Source: Coriobacterium glomerans PW2 (GTDB lineage: Bacteria > Actinomycetota > Coriobacteriia > Coriobacteriales > Coriobacteriaceae). Taken from it: a stretch of DNA of 64,000 nucleotides. The stretch lies in NCBI RefSeq assembly GCF_000195315.1, contig NC_015389.1, forward strand, positions 1,922,001 through 1,986,000. The letters run 5' to 3'. Below are positions 7,072 to 16,571 of the stretch, in pieces (positions within the stretch are counted from its first letter, which is position 1; each line of letters starts with the position of its first letter). Below the pieces are notes generated by a model. It searched no databases. It worked only from the letters and a program-made list of their open reading frames with translations, and had not been told where the DNA came from. The position numbers and the translations under genes were made by a program.

Positions 7072-10000
7072 CTACACGTCCGCGTACATGTCCTTGAGCT
7101 TCACAAGCTGCTGATAGCGAGCCATGGCAGCCTGCTCGTTTGCGGGGAACAGCTCTTTGGCGCGCTCGGGGAACTCGCGAGTCAGACGGCTGTAGCGAGC
7201 CTCGTTCATGAGGAACTCCTGGTATCCGCCGGAGGGCTCCTTTGAATCGAGGGAGAACTTCTTGCCCGTGGGCGCCGCCGGGTTGAAGCGGAACAGGTTC
7301 CAGTAGCCGCACTCGACGGCCTTCTTCATCTCGCCCTGGCAGTTTCTCATACCGCCCTTGATGGAGTGCATCTCGCAAGGGCTGTAGCCGATGACGAGCG
7401 ACGGTCCCGGATAGGCCTCGGCCTCGGCGATCGCCTTGAGCGTCTGCGCCGGGTTCGCACCCATGGCGACCTGCGCCACGTAGACGTAGCCGTAGGTCAT
7501 CGCGATCTCGGCGAGGCTCTTCTTCTTCATCACCTTGCCGGCTGCGTCGAACTGGGCCACCTGGCCGATGTTGGACGCCTTTGAAGCCTGTCCGCCGGTG
7601 TTTGAGTAGACCTCGGTGTCGAAGACGAGCACGTTGATGTCCTCGCCGGAGGCGAGCACGTGATCCAAGCCGCCAAATCCGATATCGTAGGCCCATCCGT
7701 CTCCGCCCATGACCCAGAAGGACTTCTTGGTCATGAAGGAGCGATCAGCCAAGATCCGCTTCGCGGCGTCGCAGCCGCACTTCTCAAGCTCGGCGATAAA
7801 TGCCGCAGCCGCAGTCTTGCTGGCCTCGGCGTCATCCAGCGAATCGAGCCACGCCTGACCGGTCGTCTTCACGGCCTCGCGAGCACCATCCTTCGCGATG
7901 AGGGCCCGCGTAGCGGCGATGAGCTTGTTCTGAACGGCGTGATAGCCCAAGGACATGCCCAGACCATGCTCTGCATTGTCCTCGAACAGGGAGTTGTTCC
8001 ACGCCGGGCCATGGCCCTCGGCATCGACGGTGTACGGTGCGGTCGCAGCGGGGTTGCCCCAGATCGAAGAGCACCCGGTGGCGTTGGCGATGAACATGCG
8101 ATCGCCGACGAGCTGGGTGACCAGACGCGCATAGGCGGTCTCCGCGCAGCCCGCGCAGGAGCCGGAGAACTCGAGCAGCGGCTTCTTGAACTGGCTGCCC
8201 TTGACGTTGGTGGCGACGAGCTCGGTCTTCTCGGCGACATGGTTGACGCAGTACTCGAAGGTCTTCTCCTCGTCGAGCTCCTCAGAGGTCTCCTGCATGG
8301 TGAGAGCATCCTTCGGGCAGACCTTCGCGCAGTTGGTGCAGCCCATGCAGTCGAGCGGTGAGACGGCGATCGTGAACTTCATGCCCTTGGCCTTCGGTCC
8401 CATCGCATCGAGGGTACGCAGCCCCTCTGGTGCGGCGGCGACCTCTTCGTCGGTCAAGACGAACGGGCGGATCGTGGCGTGCGGGCACACGTAGGCGCAC
8501 TGGTTGCACTGGATGCACTTCGTCTCGTCCCAGTGCGGCACCTGCACGGCGACGCCGCGCTTCTCGTAAGCGCTCGCGCCGAGTTCGAACTCCCCGTCGG
8601 CGTAGTCGGTGAACGCCGATACCGGCAGACTGTCACCTTCCATGCGGTTGACGGGCTCCATGATGCGCTCGACCTGATCGAGCACGGCAGCGCGGCCCTC
8701 TCGTGCGACGCGCACGTCCTCGTCGACGGCGTCGGCCCAGCTGGCGGGAATCTCGACCCTCTTGAACGCCGTCGCGCCGATCTCGATGGCCTTGTGGTTC
8801 ATGTCGACGATGGCCTGCCCCTTTGAGAGGTAGGAGTGGGTCGCGGCATCCTTCATATAGCGAATGGCGTCCTCTTGCGGCAGGATCTTCGCGAGCGCGA
8901 AGAACGCCGACTGCAGGATGGTGTTCGTGCGCTTGCCCATGCCGATCTCAGCTGCCAGATCGATCGCGTTGATCGTGTAGACCTGGATGTCGTTCTCCAC
9001 GATATAGCGCTTGGCCTCGGCATTGAGCTGGCGACCGAGTTCATCCACATCCCACTGGCAGTTGATGAGGAACGTGCCGCCGGGCTTGACATCGCGCACC
9101 ATCTTGAAGCGCTTGGTGACGTAGCTCGGATTGTGGCAGGCGACGAAATCCGCCTTGGAGACGTAGTAGGGGCTGCGGATGGGCGAGCAGCCGAAACGCA
9201 GGTGGCTGATGGTCACGCCGCCGGTTTTCTTCGAATCGTACTGGAAGTAGGCCTGCACGTACTTGTCGGTGTGATCGCCGATGATCTTGATGGAGTTCTT
9301 GTTCGCACCGACCGTGCCGTCGCCGCCCAGACCCCAGAACTTGCACTCGACGGTACCCGGCGCCGAGGTGCTCGGCGCGCAGGGATCCTCGGCCAGCGAG
9401 AGATTCGTGACGTCATCGACGATGCCGACGGTGAACTCGCGGCGAGGCGCATCTGCCTTGAGCTCGTTGTAGATCGCGAACGCCGAGGCGGGCGGCGTGT
9501 CCTTGGAGCCCAAGCCGTAGCGACCGCCGATCACCGAGATATCGGTTCGACCAACCTCGTAGAGAGCGGAGACGATGTCCTCGTAGAGGGGCTCTCCGAG
9601 CGAACCGGGCTCCTTGGTGCGATCCATGACGGCGATCTTGCGCACGGTGGAGGGCAGCGCGTCGACGAAATGATCGATGGAGAACGGGCGGAACAGGCGG
9701 ACCTTCACGAGGCCGACCTTCTCGCCGTGGGCGTTGAGGTAGTCCACGACCTCCTCGAGCACATCGCAGAACGACCCCATGCACACCACGACGCGGTCGG
9801 CGTCGGGCGCGCCGTAGTAGTTGAACAGCTCGTAGTTCGTGCCGAGCTTGGCGTTGACCTTATGCATGTAGTCCTCGACCACAGCCGGCAGGTTGTCGTA
9901 GACCGAATTGCCCGCCTCGCGGTGCTGGAAGAAGATGTCGCCGTTCTCGTGGCTGCCGCGCATGCGCGGGTGTTCCGGGTTGAGCGCGCTGTCGCGGAAC

Positions 10001-10605
10001 GCCTGCACGGCATCCATGTCCGTGAGCTCGGCCAGATCATCGTAGTCCCACACGGCGATCTTCTGGATCTCGTGCGAGGTGCGGAACCCATCGAAAAAGT
10101 TCAGGAACGGCACGTGGCCCTTGATCGCGGCCAGGTGCGCCACAGCGCCCAGATCCATGACCTCTTGCACGTTGCCGTCGGCGAGCATGGCGAAACCGGT
10201 CTGGCGACAGGCCATGACATCGGAGTGGTCTCCGAAGATGTTGAGCGCATGCGACGCCACGGTTCGCGCTGATACATGGAAGACACCCGGCAGGTGCTCG
10301 CCGGCGATCTTGTACATGTTGGGGATCATGAGCAGCAGGCCCTGCGATGCCGTGTAGGTGGTGGTGAGCGCACCGGTCACAAGCGAGCCATGGACCGTGC
10401 CGGCGGCTCCGGCCTCGGACTGCATCTCGACGACTTTGACGGGCGTGCCGAAGATGTTCTTTTTCCCCTGTGCGGCCCAGATATCGACGTAGTCGGCCAT
10501 CGGGCTGGAAGGCGTGATGGGGTAGATCCCCGCGACCTCCGTGAATGCATACGATACGTATGCAGCGGCGGTGTTGCCATCCATGGACTTGAACTGACGC
10601 TCCAT
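7072..10605 (-). CDS. nifJ: pyruvate:ferredoxin (flavodoxin) oxidoreductase, homodimeric
   Basis: 1177 aa, the full length of the one-chain NifJ/Por type. It converts pyruvate and CoA to acetyl-CoA, CO2 and reduced ferredoxin, the central energy step of anaerobic fermentation. Domain order: N-terminal TPP/pyrimidine half (AAYVSYAFTEVAGIYPITPS), CoA-binding domain III, a two-[4Fe-4S] ferredoxin domain (CIQCNQCAYVCP near 696 and CMGCTNCAKVCP near 754), then the TPP-diphosphate domain with CAGCAETAYARL, TGCSSIWG, GGDGWAYDIGFGG and NTGGQ. The frame stays open about 90 codons further upstream, but the ATG at 10605 has an AGGAGAAGG ribosome site and begins MERQFKSMDGN as in the family. Monocistronic, with its own terminator. 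Confidence 0.96.
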   Translation of the reverse strand: MERQFKSMDGNTAAAYVSYAFTEVAGIYPITPSSPMADYVDIWAAQGKKNIFGTPVKVVEMQSEAGAAGTVHGSLVTGALTTTYTASQGLLLMIPNMYKIAGEHLPGVFHVSARTVASHALNIFGDHSDVMACRQTGFAMLADGNVQEVMDLGAVAHLAAIKGHVPFLNFFDGFRTSHEIQKIAVWDYDDLAELTDMDAVQAFRDSALNPEHPRMRGSHENGDIFFQHREAGNSVYDNLPAVVEDYMHKVNAKLGTNYELFNYYGAPDADRVVVCMGSFCDVLEEVVDYLNAHGEKVGLVKVRLFRPFSIDHFVDALPSTVRKIAVMDRTKEPGSLGEPLYEDIVSALYEVGRTDISVIGGRYGLGSKDTPPASAFAIYNELKADAPRREFTVGIVDDVTNLSLAEDPCAPSTSAPGTVECKFWGLGGDGTVGANKNSIKIIGDHTDKYVQAYFQYDSKKTGGVTISHLRFGCSPIRSPYYVSKADFVACHNPSYVTKRFKMVRDVKPGGTFLINCQWDVDELGRQLNAEAKRYIVENDIQVYTINAIDLAAEIGMGKRTNTILQSAFFALAKILPQEDAIRYMKDAATHSYLSKGQAIVDMNHKAIEIGATAFKRVEIPASWADAVDEDVRVAREGRAAVLDQVERIMEPVNRMEGDSLPVSAFTDYADGEFELGASAYEKRGVAVQVPHWDETKCIQCNQCAYVCPHATIRPFVLTDEEVAAAPEGLRTLDAMGPKAKGMKFTIAVSPLDCMGCTNCAKVCPKDALTMQETSEELDEEKTFEYCVNHVAEKTELVATNVKGSQFKKPLLEFSGSCAGCAETAYARLVTQLVGDRMFIANATGCSSIWGNPAATAPYTVDAEGHGPAWNNSLFEDNAEHGLGMSLGYHAVQNKLIAATRALIAKDGAREAVKTTGQAWLDSLDDAEASKTAAAAFIAELEKCGCDAAKRILADRSFMTKKSFWVMGGDGWAYDIGFGGLDHVLASGEDINVLVFDTEVYSNTGGQASKASNIGQVAQFDAAGKVMKKKSLAEIAMTYGYVYVAQVAMGANPAQTLKAIAEAEAYPGPSLVIGYSPCEMHSIKGGMRNCQGEMKKAVECGYWNLFRFNPAAPTGKKFSLDSKEPSGGYQEFLMNEARYSRLTREFPERAKELFPANEQAAMARYQQLVKLKDMYADV

Positions 10606-10952
10606 ATACCTTCTCCTCTCTTGTAGGTATATAGGTCCCGGAGACGCCTGCCGACCCGGGGTGTGAACGAGCATATAGGATATCGCAGAACGAAACGGCC
10701 GATCGAGCACCGCTCGATCGCATGGCAAGCGCTTCCCCTCGATAACGGATAGGATACTGCCGCTGCAATGATCCACAGGCACGCATATTGTACTCCGTCT
10801 TCGCGCATGCCGCACGCGAATCTGGCACTCGTCGAGAAAACGTGCATGGACCATCGTCTGCGGGGTGTCCCATCGCACTCGGAAGGGGGACCCCTATCGG
10901 ACGCTCCCATCGAGGACACCGGATATCGAGCGATACGGACCCGCGACCTCGA
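10606..10952. other. intergenic region upstream of nifJ
   Basis: 347 bp with no gene. It carries a 21-bp palindrome (separate entry) and should hold the nifJ promoter on the minus strand; TTGCAG complementary to 10762-10767 with TTATCG 17 bp on is a weak candidate. No recR terminator with a U-run was found. Confidence 0.45.
10700..10720. promoter_or_regulatory. 21-bp palindrome upstream of nifJ, possible operator
   Basis: CGATCGAGC-ACC-GCTCGATCG, nine-bp perfect arms, 95 bp before the nifJ start. The symmetry fits either a dimeric-regulator site or a small hairpin in the leader. No regulator gene adjoins. Confidence 0.4.
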
Positions 10953-11549
10953 TCAAAGGGAACGTCGCGCCTCGATGGCTCGTCCGAGCGTCAGCTCGTC
11001 GGCATACTCCAGGTCCCCCCCCACGGGAAGACCGCTCGCCAAGCGCGAGACGCACACACCGAGCGGCTTGATCGCACGAGCCAGATAGCTCGCGGTCGTC
11101 TCCCCCTCGATGTTGGGATTCGTCGCGATGATGAGTTCCTCGATGTCCTCCGCGCCCAGCCGCGCGAGAAGCTCGCGCACGTGAAGCTGCTCGGGCCCGA
11201 TCTTGTCCATGGGAGATATGACCCCGCCGAGCACGTGGTACAGACCGCGATAAGACCCTGTCCGCTCGATGGCGGAGACGTCACGCGGCTCGCTCACCAC
11301 GCAGATGCGCGTTCGGTCGCGCGAGGTGTCCGAGCAGATCGAGCACTCCTGCTCCGTGGCATAGTTGAAGCACCGCGCGCAGAAGTGCACCTCCGTCTTG
11401 ACCTGGATGATCGCCGCAGCGAGGCGGCGCGCCTGCTCGGGATCCGCCTCAAGCAGATGATAGGCGATGCGCTGCGCGGACTTCGGACCGATTCCGGGAA
11501 GCCTGCCCAGCTCATCGAGAAGTATCTGAAGACTGCGATCAGCTGACAT
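10953..11549 (-). CDS. recR: recombination mediator protein RecR
   Basis: 198 aa, standard RecR length. RecR with RecF/RecO loads RecA at single-strand gaps. Order: helix-hairpin-helix ([19 protein letters not shown]), C4 zinc finger ([16 protein letters not shown]), Toprim domain ([17 protein letters not shown] ... [19 protein letters not shown]) and the Walker-B-like [15 protein letters not shown]. The ATG at 11549 follows AAGGGG. Last gene of the dnaX-ybaB-recR block, an order conserved in many bacteria. An eight-G run (coding strand) lies near the 3' end in the codons for VGGDLEY. Confidence 0.97.
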   Translation of the reverse strand: MSADRSLQILLDELGRLPGIGPKSAQRIAYHLLEADPEQARRLAAAIIQVKTEVHFCARCFNYATEQECSICSDTSRDRTRICVVSEPRDVSAIERTGSYRGLYHVLGGVISPMDKIGPEQLHVRELLARLGAEDIEELIIATNPNIEGETTASYLARAIKPLGVCVSRLASGLPVGGDLEYADELTLGRAIEARRSL

Positions 11550-11576
11550 CGATATCCCCTTGAGTGCCCGCGGCGC

Positions 11577-11888
11577 CTAAAATGGCAGACCCGGCATGTT
11601 GAGTCCGCCCGCGATACCGCCCATCTGCTTGTTCGCGATGTCGTTGATGCCCCTCAAGGCCTCGTTCACCGCCGCTATGATCATATCTTGAAGAAGCTCG
11701 GCATCCTCGGGATCGAGCGCCTCCGGATCGATCGTGAGCGAGGTCAGCTCCATCTCGCCGTTCACGGTGACCTTGACCGTGCCGCCTCCCGCGGACGCGT
11801 CCACGGTTGTCTGGGCGAGATCCTCCTGCGCGGCCGCGAGCTGCTCTTGCATCTTGCGGGCCTGCTTCATCATCTGCTGCATGTCCAT
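11577..11888 (-). CDS. ybaB: YbaB/EbfC family nucleoid-associated protein
   Basis: 103 aa, the normal size. YbaB/EbfC dimers bind DNA in a tweezer-like manner and are encoded between dnaX and recR, as here. The family pattern is clear: MQQMMKQARKMQEQL, then the beta region VKVTVNGEMELTSLTIDPEAL, and a C-terminal tail rich in Gly and Met. I chose ATG 11888; the frame is open to 12065 but that extension is Arg-rich and not family-like. The Shine-Dalgarno (GAGAGGA) is distant. The 173-bp gap before it includes the palindrome GCGGCCGCGCGGCCGC at 11911-11926. Confidence 0.93.
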   Translation of the reverse strand: MDMQQMMKQARKMQEQLAAAQEDLAQTTVDASAGGGTVKVTVNGEMELTSLTIDPEALDPEDAELLQDMIIAAVNEALRGINDIANKQMGGIAGGLNMPGLPF

Positions 11889-12061
11889 AGCCGACTGCCT
11901 GTCCTCTCGGGCGGCCGCGCGGCCGCATCGCCTCTTGTCCGTGAGATCGTACCATGCGCGGGACGGCGCAGCGAAAACACCATCAAAGCCGGGAGGCGAC
12001 CGCACGCGGGCTGAGCGTCGCCAAAAGTCGCAGGAGCCGTTTCGACGCCCCCTCCCCTCGC

Positions 12062-14257
12062 TCACAGGGTGTCTTTGATCACGACCCCGTCGCCGAAAAC
12101 GCTGCCGAGCAGATCCGCTGCATCGATCTCGGACTCCGCCGCCGTCGGAGCCGCAGCTGATGCGGCCTGGGTGGGATCGGGCTCGAATCCCGCATCGGCG
12201 GCAGATCGCGTCTGCGCGGCACCCGTCTGAGCCGGCCGTTCATCGGTGGCCGGTCGATCACGAACCGCGGCGTCGCTCGTCGAGACCTTGGATCCCGCCT
12301 GCGGGAGGTCGACATCAAAGGGCGGCACGCTCTCATGCTCATCGGAGGCATCGCCGGCAGAGGTCGTCGACTCGACCTGATCGGCGGCGGGCGAGACTGG
12401 CTCGGGCCCAGCGGGGCGCCGGACCTCACGTCGCGGCTGCGCGCGCTCGGGATGTCCATCCATGCGGTACTCGATGGTGCGCGCTCCGAAGACCGACTGG
12501 GCGATAGGGGCGATCAACTCGTGCGAGTCCGGCCGACTGAGCATCTTGATGGCGAACCCCGAGCCGGCGGGCAACTCAACTATCAGGATCGCTCCGTCAT
12601 CCGAGCGCAGACGCGAACTTTGAAGCAGGGCGCCTCGCGATGGCTGGGCTGCGGTCACCCGCTTCACGACCTCTTGCCACCTTCGCCCGAGATCACCGAT
12701 ATCGACAACCGGACGCGCGACCTCGGCGGAGGAGGGATTCGCAGGCGGCGCGGAAGCGGATGGCGCGACCATCCGGGGCACCGACGCAGGTGTCGCATCG
12801 TCGGCGGGCGCTGCCTCCGGGGCGGTGGGCGCCGATACGGGAGCATCCCGGGGGACGGGACGCGATGCGGCGACGTCGGCCCGCGCGGAGGCGGACGAGG
12901 ACGCAGCGGTCTGCAGGGGGGCAGCCGGGGCCGGGGCAGCCGGGGCGGCTGTCGAGCCGGCAGCGAATCCTCGGCGAGGCCCGGGCGCGGCATCCGACCC
13001 CGCGCGGGCCGACTTCTCGGACACGCCGACGGCTGCCGCCCCACCCCGAGGGGATTCAACGCGACGTGTGATCCCGTCGAGCGTCGCGCTGTCGGCCGCT
13101 CGCGCGAGAGCGCGCTCCATCCGCTCGACGCGCTCCGCCAGCGACTCGAGCGTGAGATCGGACTCGGGCCGGGCAAGCCGCGCGAGCGCGATCTCGAGCA
13201 CCAGCCGGACATCTGCCGCCGTGCGCATCTCGAGCGCGGCGTCGTCGAGCACGGTGAGCACGCGCGACAGTCTCTCGACGCTCTCGAAGCGCCGCGCCTC
13301 CTCCTCAAGGGCGGCCAGCTCCTCCGCAGATCCCTCGATGAGCGTCCGGTGGGGACCGGCCACCCGCAGCATGTACACATCGCGGACGTGCGCAACGAGG
13401 TCGCGGGTCAGCTCGAGCAGATCGCCGCCGCCCTCGATCTGGGCGGCAACGGCCTCGAACAGGCCGACGACATCGCGCGAGGCGATTCCGTGGCTGAACT
13501 CGGTGAGCACGCTGGAGGCCACCTCGCCCAGAAGGGTGTGAGCGTCTTGGGCGCGGACGGATCCGTTGCCGAATACGGAAAGCTGCTCAAGCGTCGACAA
13601 TGCGTCGCGCATGCCGCCGCGCGCATGCCTGGCCACGATTTCCAGAGCCTCCTCGTCGCGCTCGAAGCCCTCTGCGTCGCAGATCAGAGCAAGCCGCGCC
13701 ACGATGTCCGCGCACGAGATGCGACGGAAGTCGAATCGCTGACAGCGCGACAGGATCGTCTCGGGGATCTTGTGCGGATCGGTGGTGCACAGCACGAAGA
13801 CGACGTGCGCGGGCGGCTCCTCGAGGGTTTTCAGCAGCGCGTTGAACGCTGCCGTGGTCAGCATATGAACCTCGTCGATGATGTATATCTTGTGACTGCC
13901 GCGTACCGGTGCGAAGTTCACCGATCCGATGATCTCCTCACGGACGTTGTCCACTCCGGTGCGTGAAGCGGCATCGAGCTCATAGACATCCGGATGGGTC
14001 CCGTCCGCGATCAGGCTGCACTCGGCGCAGGTGCCATCGGGCATGCAGCCGCCGCTGCCCTCGGAGCGCTCGCACAGCAGCGCTTTGGCGAGGATGCGCG
14101 CCATGGTGGTCTTGCCGGTGCCTCGCGGACCGCAGAACAGATACGCGTGGGAGCAGCGCCCCTCCGCTATGGCGTGCTCAAGTGTCGAGACGACGTGGTC
14201 CTGACCGACGACGCTGTCAAACGTGAGCGGGCGGTACGTTCTGTAGAGCGAATCCAT
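12062..14257 (-). CDS. dnaX: DNA polymerase III subunits gamma and tau
   Basis: 731 aa clamp-loader ATPase, the tau-length form. AAA+ module: Walker A GPRGTGKT (43-50), four-Cys zinc site (CERSEGSGGCMPDGTCAEC), Walker B IIDEVHML, sensor/arginine finger TILSRCQRFDFRR; then domain III to about residue 360. The C-terminal half (about 370-730) is Ala/Pro-rich low-complexity linker around a more ordered segment (VVDIGDLGRRWQEVVKRVTA, near 515), probably the polymerase-binding part of tau. No obvious slippery A-run for a gamma frameshift was recognised. Upstream of ybaB and recR on the same strand. Confidence 0.96.
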   Translation of the reverse strand: MDSLYRTYRPLTFDSVVGQDHVVSTLEHAIAEGRCSHAYLFCGPRGTGKTTMARILAKALLCERSEGSGGCMPDGTCAECSLIADGTHPDVYELDAASRTGVDNVREEIIGSVNFAPVRGSHKIYIIDEVHMLTTAAFNALLKTLEEPPAHVVFVLCTTDPHKIPETILSRCQRFDFRRISCADIVARLALICDAEGFERDEEALEIVARHARGGMRDALSTLEQLSVFGNGSVRAQDAHTLLGEVASSVLTEFSHGIASRDVVGLFEAVAAQIEGGGDLLELTRDLVAHVRDVYMLRVAGPHRTLIEGSAEELAALEEEARRFESVERLSRVLTVLDDAALEMRTAADVRLVLEIALARLARPESDLTLESLAERVERMERALARAADSATLDGITRRVESPRGGAAAVGVSEKSARAGSDAAPGPRRGFAAGSTAAPAAPAPAAPLQTAASSSASARADVAASRPVPRDAPVSAPTAPEAAPADDATPASVPRMVAPSASAPPANPSSAEVARPVVDIGDLGRRWQEVVKRVTAAQPSRGALLQSSRLRSDDGAILIVELPAGSGFAIKMLSRPDSHELIAPIAQSVFGARTIEYRMDGHPERAQPRREVRRPAGPEPVSPAADQVESTTSAGDASDEHESVPPFDVDLPQAGSKVSTSDAAVRDRPATDERPAQTGAAQTRSAADAGFEPDPTQAASAAAPTAAESEIDAADLLGSVFGDGVVIKDTL

Positions 14258-14635
14258 CGGATCTCTCCTAACCGTTTGGTTTCGGTGACTGAGGCCTGCC
14301 CGAGACAGGCGGCGCTCGATGCCCCGGAGGCTGTCTCGATAGGGGAAGAGCTATCGATAGACAGCTGTCTTCACCTTTTCCCCATCTCGAACCCCGCTCG
14401 TCTGCGTGCGCTGCCGCGCGGTCGGTGGCGATTCGCGCACGAAGGCGTCGTAGGCCGCGAAGCGGATCCACCATCGCAGGCGGGACCTCCTGTGTCGCTT
14501 ATGCTACTCTTTTTAACCCCCGTCCGGGGAGCACCCATCTCGTATGATACCTTGTAGACTCAGCGCGCGGTATCCGAGCAATGAAGCAACACGACTCGGG
14601 CGCACGAGACATCCGGGCGCGATCGGGGTGCGTGC
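14258..14635. other. divergent intergenic region between dnaX and the kinase operon
   Basis: About 440 bp with no gene to the kinase start. An SRP RNA or tRNA can sit near dnaX in other bacteria, so I looked for the GGTCAGG..GGAAGCAGCC core and for a T-arm, and found neither. A small hairpin GCCTG/CAGGC (14294-14310) and the palindrome CTATCGATAG (about 14350) are present. It must hold both divergent promoters. Confidence 0.5.
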
Positions 14636-14641
14636 TAAAAT
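14630..14641 (+). promoter_or_regulatory. candidate extended -10 of the kinase operon
   Basis: TGCTAAAAT with TAAAAT at 14636-14641 forms an extended -10, about 63 bp before the chosen ATG. No good -35 is visible. Confidence 0.45.
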
Positions 14642-14703
14642 AGTTGTTCTGTAAGCCAGTTTTGCGCAGCTCGTCAGAAACTCAGCCGCCTCAGAGGAAG
14701 ATC

Positions 14704-16554
14704 ATGCCGAACCTCTCGCAACATACCACCGGTGCCACCGTGACCGGACCTGCTGCAGCAAGCACCAGAGCCTCCTCGCTGCTCAGGCGCTACCGTCCGA
14801 TCGCGACGCGTGCCGCAGGGGGGTTCGGCATGGTCGAGATCTGTCTCGACGCGCGGCTTCAGCGTCGCGTCGCCATAAAGCGCATGCCCCTGGCCCCGCC
14901 GGGCAGCAACGAGCCCATGGAGACGATCGCCACCGCACTCGCCGAAGCCCGCACGGCGAGCCTGCTGCCTCATCCCAACATCGTCACGGTCTTTGACTTC
15001 TCCTACGATGAGACCTATGCCTACTTGGTCATGGAATACATCAACGGCCTGTCGCTCGAGGAACTCCTCCAGGGCATCGAGGGAAACTCGCTGACGTTCG
15101 ATGAGACGGCATACGTCGCGGACGCCCTCACGCAAGCGCTCTCCTATGCGCATGAGAACGGTGCGCTGCATCTCGATATCAAACCCGCCAACGTGCTCAT
15201 CGATCGCGAGGGCCATGTGAAGCTGACGGACTTCGGCATGGCGACGCTCACCAGCGCGGCGGGGTTCGGATCGGCGCGAGGCGGCACGGTCGACTACATG
15301 TCGCCAGAACAGCTCAGGGGCGAGCGGGTCGACGAGAGAAGCGATGTGTTCTCACTTGCCTGCGTGCTCTATGAGGCACTCTGCTCGACCAGTCCTTTTC
15401 GCGCAGAAACCACCGAGGAGTCCCTCAAGCGAATGGAGCAGGATATCGTCGCGCCTCATGTTCTGCTCCCCGACATATCGTCCTATTCGGAGGATGCGCT
15501 GTTGCGGGCTCTGCGCGTGAATCCGGAAGACCGCCTAGGCAGCGTCAACGAGTTCGGCTCGTTGTTCCTCTACGGTCTGGGCGAGGTGCGCCCCGGAGGG
15601 AAGAGCCTGTCGAGCATCGTTGTGCGCCTCGCATCTGACGAGGAGCAGGAATCCGACGGAGAGGACGCCTCATCGACGAAGACGCAAGGCGCGGAGCAGG
15701 AGCGCCGCCTCGATCCTGCGGAGGGCACCTTGGGCAGCAGGCTTGACAAAGCCCGCGACATCGTCGTCGGCGCCATCGCAGCAATCTCGGTCGCGGTCGT
15801 CTTCTTCCGGATACTGCAGATCATGGGTGCCATCCAAGGCGTCGGCGGCTATCTGCTGTGCGGCATCGAGTCGGCTGCCATCGGCGCGATCGCGGGCCTG
15901 GCACCGCCGATCGGAGCCGTGCTTCTCGCCACGGGCTTCCTGATGACGATACTCGATCACACGGCGATCTTCTCGGTGCTCCCCGTAGCGGTTGTCGCGC
16001 TTGCGCTCGTGGGTGGCTGGTGGTATGCATGCGGTCGGGTATGGACGGCTGCGTCCGCGGTATTCGTGTCGCTCAGTGCTCTTGCGCTCATCTGCGGCGA
16101 TGCCACGCTGGGAGCAGGTCTGGCGATTGTGGTGGCTGCCTACTTCCTCCCGCCGATCGCAGCGGCGGGCACCTGCGCGCTCGGCATCGCCTTCTCCCGT
16201 CTGATGCTTGCGGTCTCCTTCGGCGGCGGCGCGCTGGACGCGTTCGCGGCGGCGCGAGCGTTGAGTGCGCCCATGCTCTGGATCTCGATCGCGGCGCTCT
16301 CCGCGGCGGCTGCGCTTACGAGCCTTGTGCTTGAATCGCTTTGGGAGCGCGCGCGAGAGAATCGGGGCACGGGCCTTCTCGCGCCAGCGTGCCTCGTTCC
16401 CGGAATTATGGTCGTTTTGCTTCCCGCTCTTGCTAACCCTATGGAAATTGCCAGCCTGGGACTGCTGGGCTTCCTCCTGCGGATATGCGTGGCGACTCTA
16501 TCCTCTATACTTGTTTGGTTATGTGTACGAGTACTTGGATATCGCAAAAGCTAA
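14704..16554 (+). CDS. Ser/Thr protein kinase with polytopic C-terminal membrane domain
   Basis: 616 aa. Residues about 25-290 are a Hanks-type kinase: glycine loop AAGGFGMVE, Lys in VAIKRM, catalytic loop HLDIKPANVL (Leu replaces the Arg of HRD), DFGMAT and YMSPEQ. After an acidic linker there are some eight to nine hydrophobic segments (about 352-612) rather than the single TM plus PASTA of PknB. The ATG at 14704 follows GAGGAAG; a TTG start at 14644 would overlap the promoter. First gene of the wall-signalling operon, 17 bp before fhaA. Non-RD catalytic loops are often less dependent on activation-loop phosphorylation. What the membrane domain senses or transports is unknown. Confidence 0.88.
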   Translation: MPNLSQHTTGATVTGPAAASTRASSLLRRYRPIATRAAGGFGMVEICLDARLQRRVAIKRMPLAPPGSNEPMETIATALAEARTASLLPHPNIVTVFDFSYDETYAYLVMEYINGLSLEELLQGIEGNSLTFDETAYVADALTQALSYAHENGALHLDIKPANVLIDREGHVKLTDFGMATLTSAAGFGSARGGTVDYMSPEQLRGERVDERSDVFSLACVLYEALCSTSPFRAETTEESLKRMEQDIVAPHVLLPDISSYSEDALLRALRVNPEDRLGSVNEFGSLFLYGLGEVRPGGKSLSSIVVRLASDEEQESDGEDASSTKTQGAEQERRLDPAEGTLGSRLDKARDIVVGAIAAISVAVVFFRILQIMGAIQGVGGYLLCGIESAAIGAIAGLAPPIGAVLLATGFLMTILDHTAIFSVLPVAVVALALVGGWWYACGRVWTAASAVFVSLSALALICGDATLGAGLAIVVAAYFLPPIAAAGTCALGIAFSRLMLAVSFGGGALDAFAAARALSAPMLWISIAALSAAAALTSLVLESLWERARENRGTGLLAPACLVPGIMVVLLPALANPMEIASLGLLGFLLRICVATLSSILVWLCVRVLGYRKS

Positions 16555-16571
16555 TCGGAGGGTGATAGCTC

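Noticed and set aside
8836-10272. Long open frame opposite nifJ (similar ones oppose the surface protein at 5216-6625 and dnaX at 12335-13966)
   Set aside because: They are complementary-strand shadows of GC-rich genes with no family motifs; the opposite frames carry full conserved domains.
10606-10878. N-terminal extension of the PFOR frame
   Set aside because: Sequence is not PFOR-like and lies before a strong ribosome site at the family-typical start.
14258-14640. SRP RNA or tRNA near dnaX
   Set aside because: Neither the SRP core motif nor a consistent cloverleaf/T-arm could be found on either strand.
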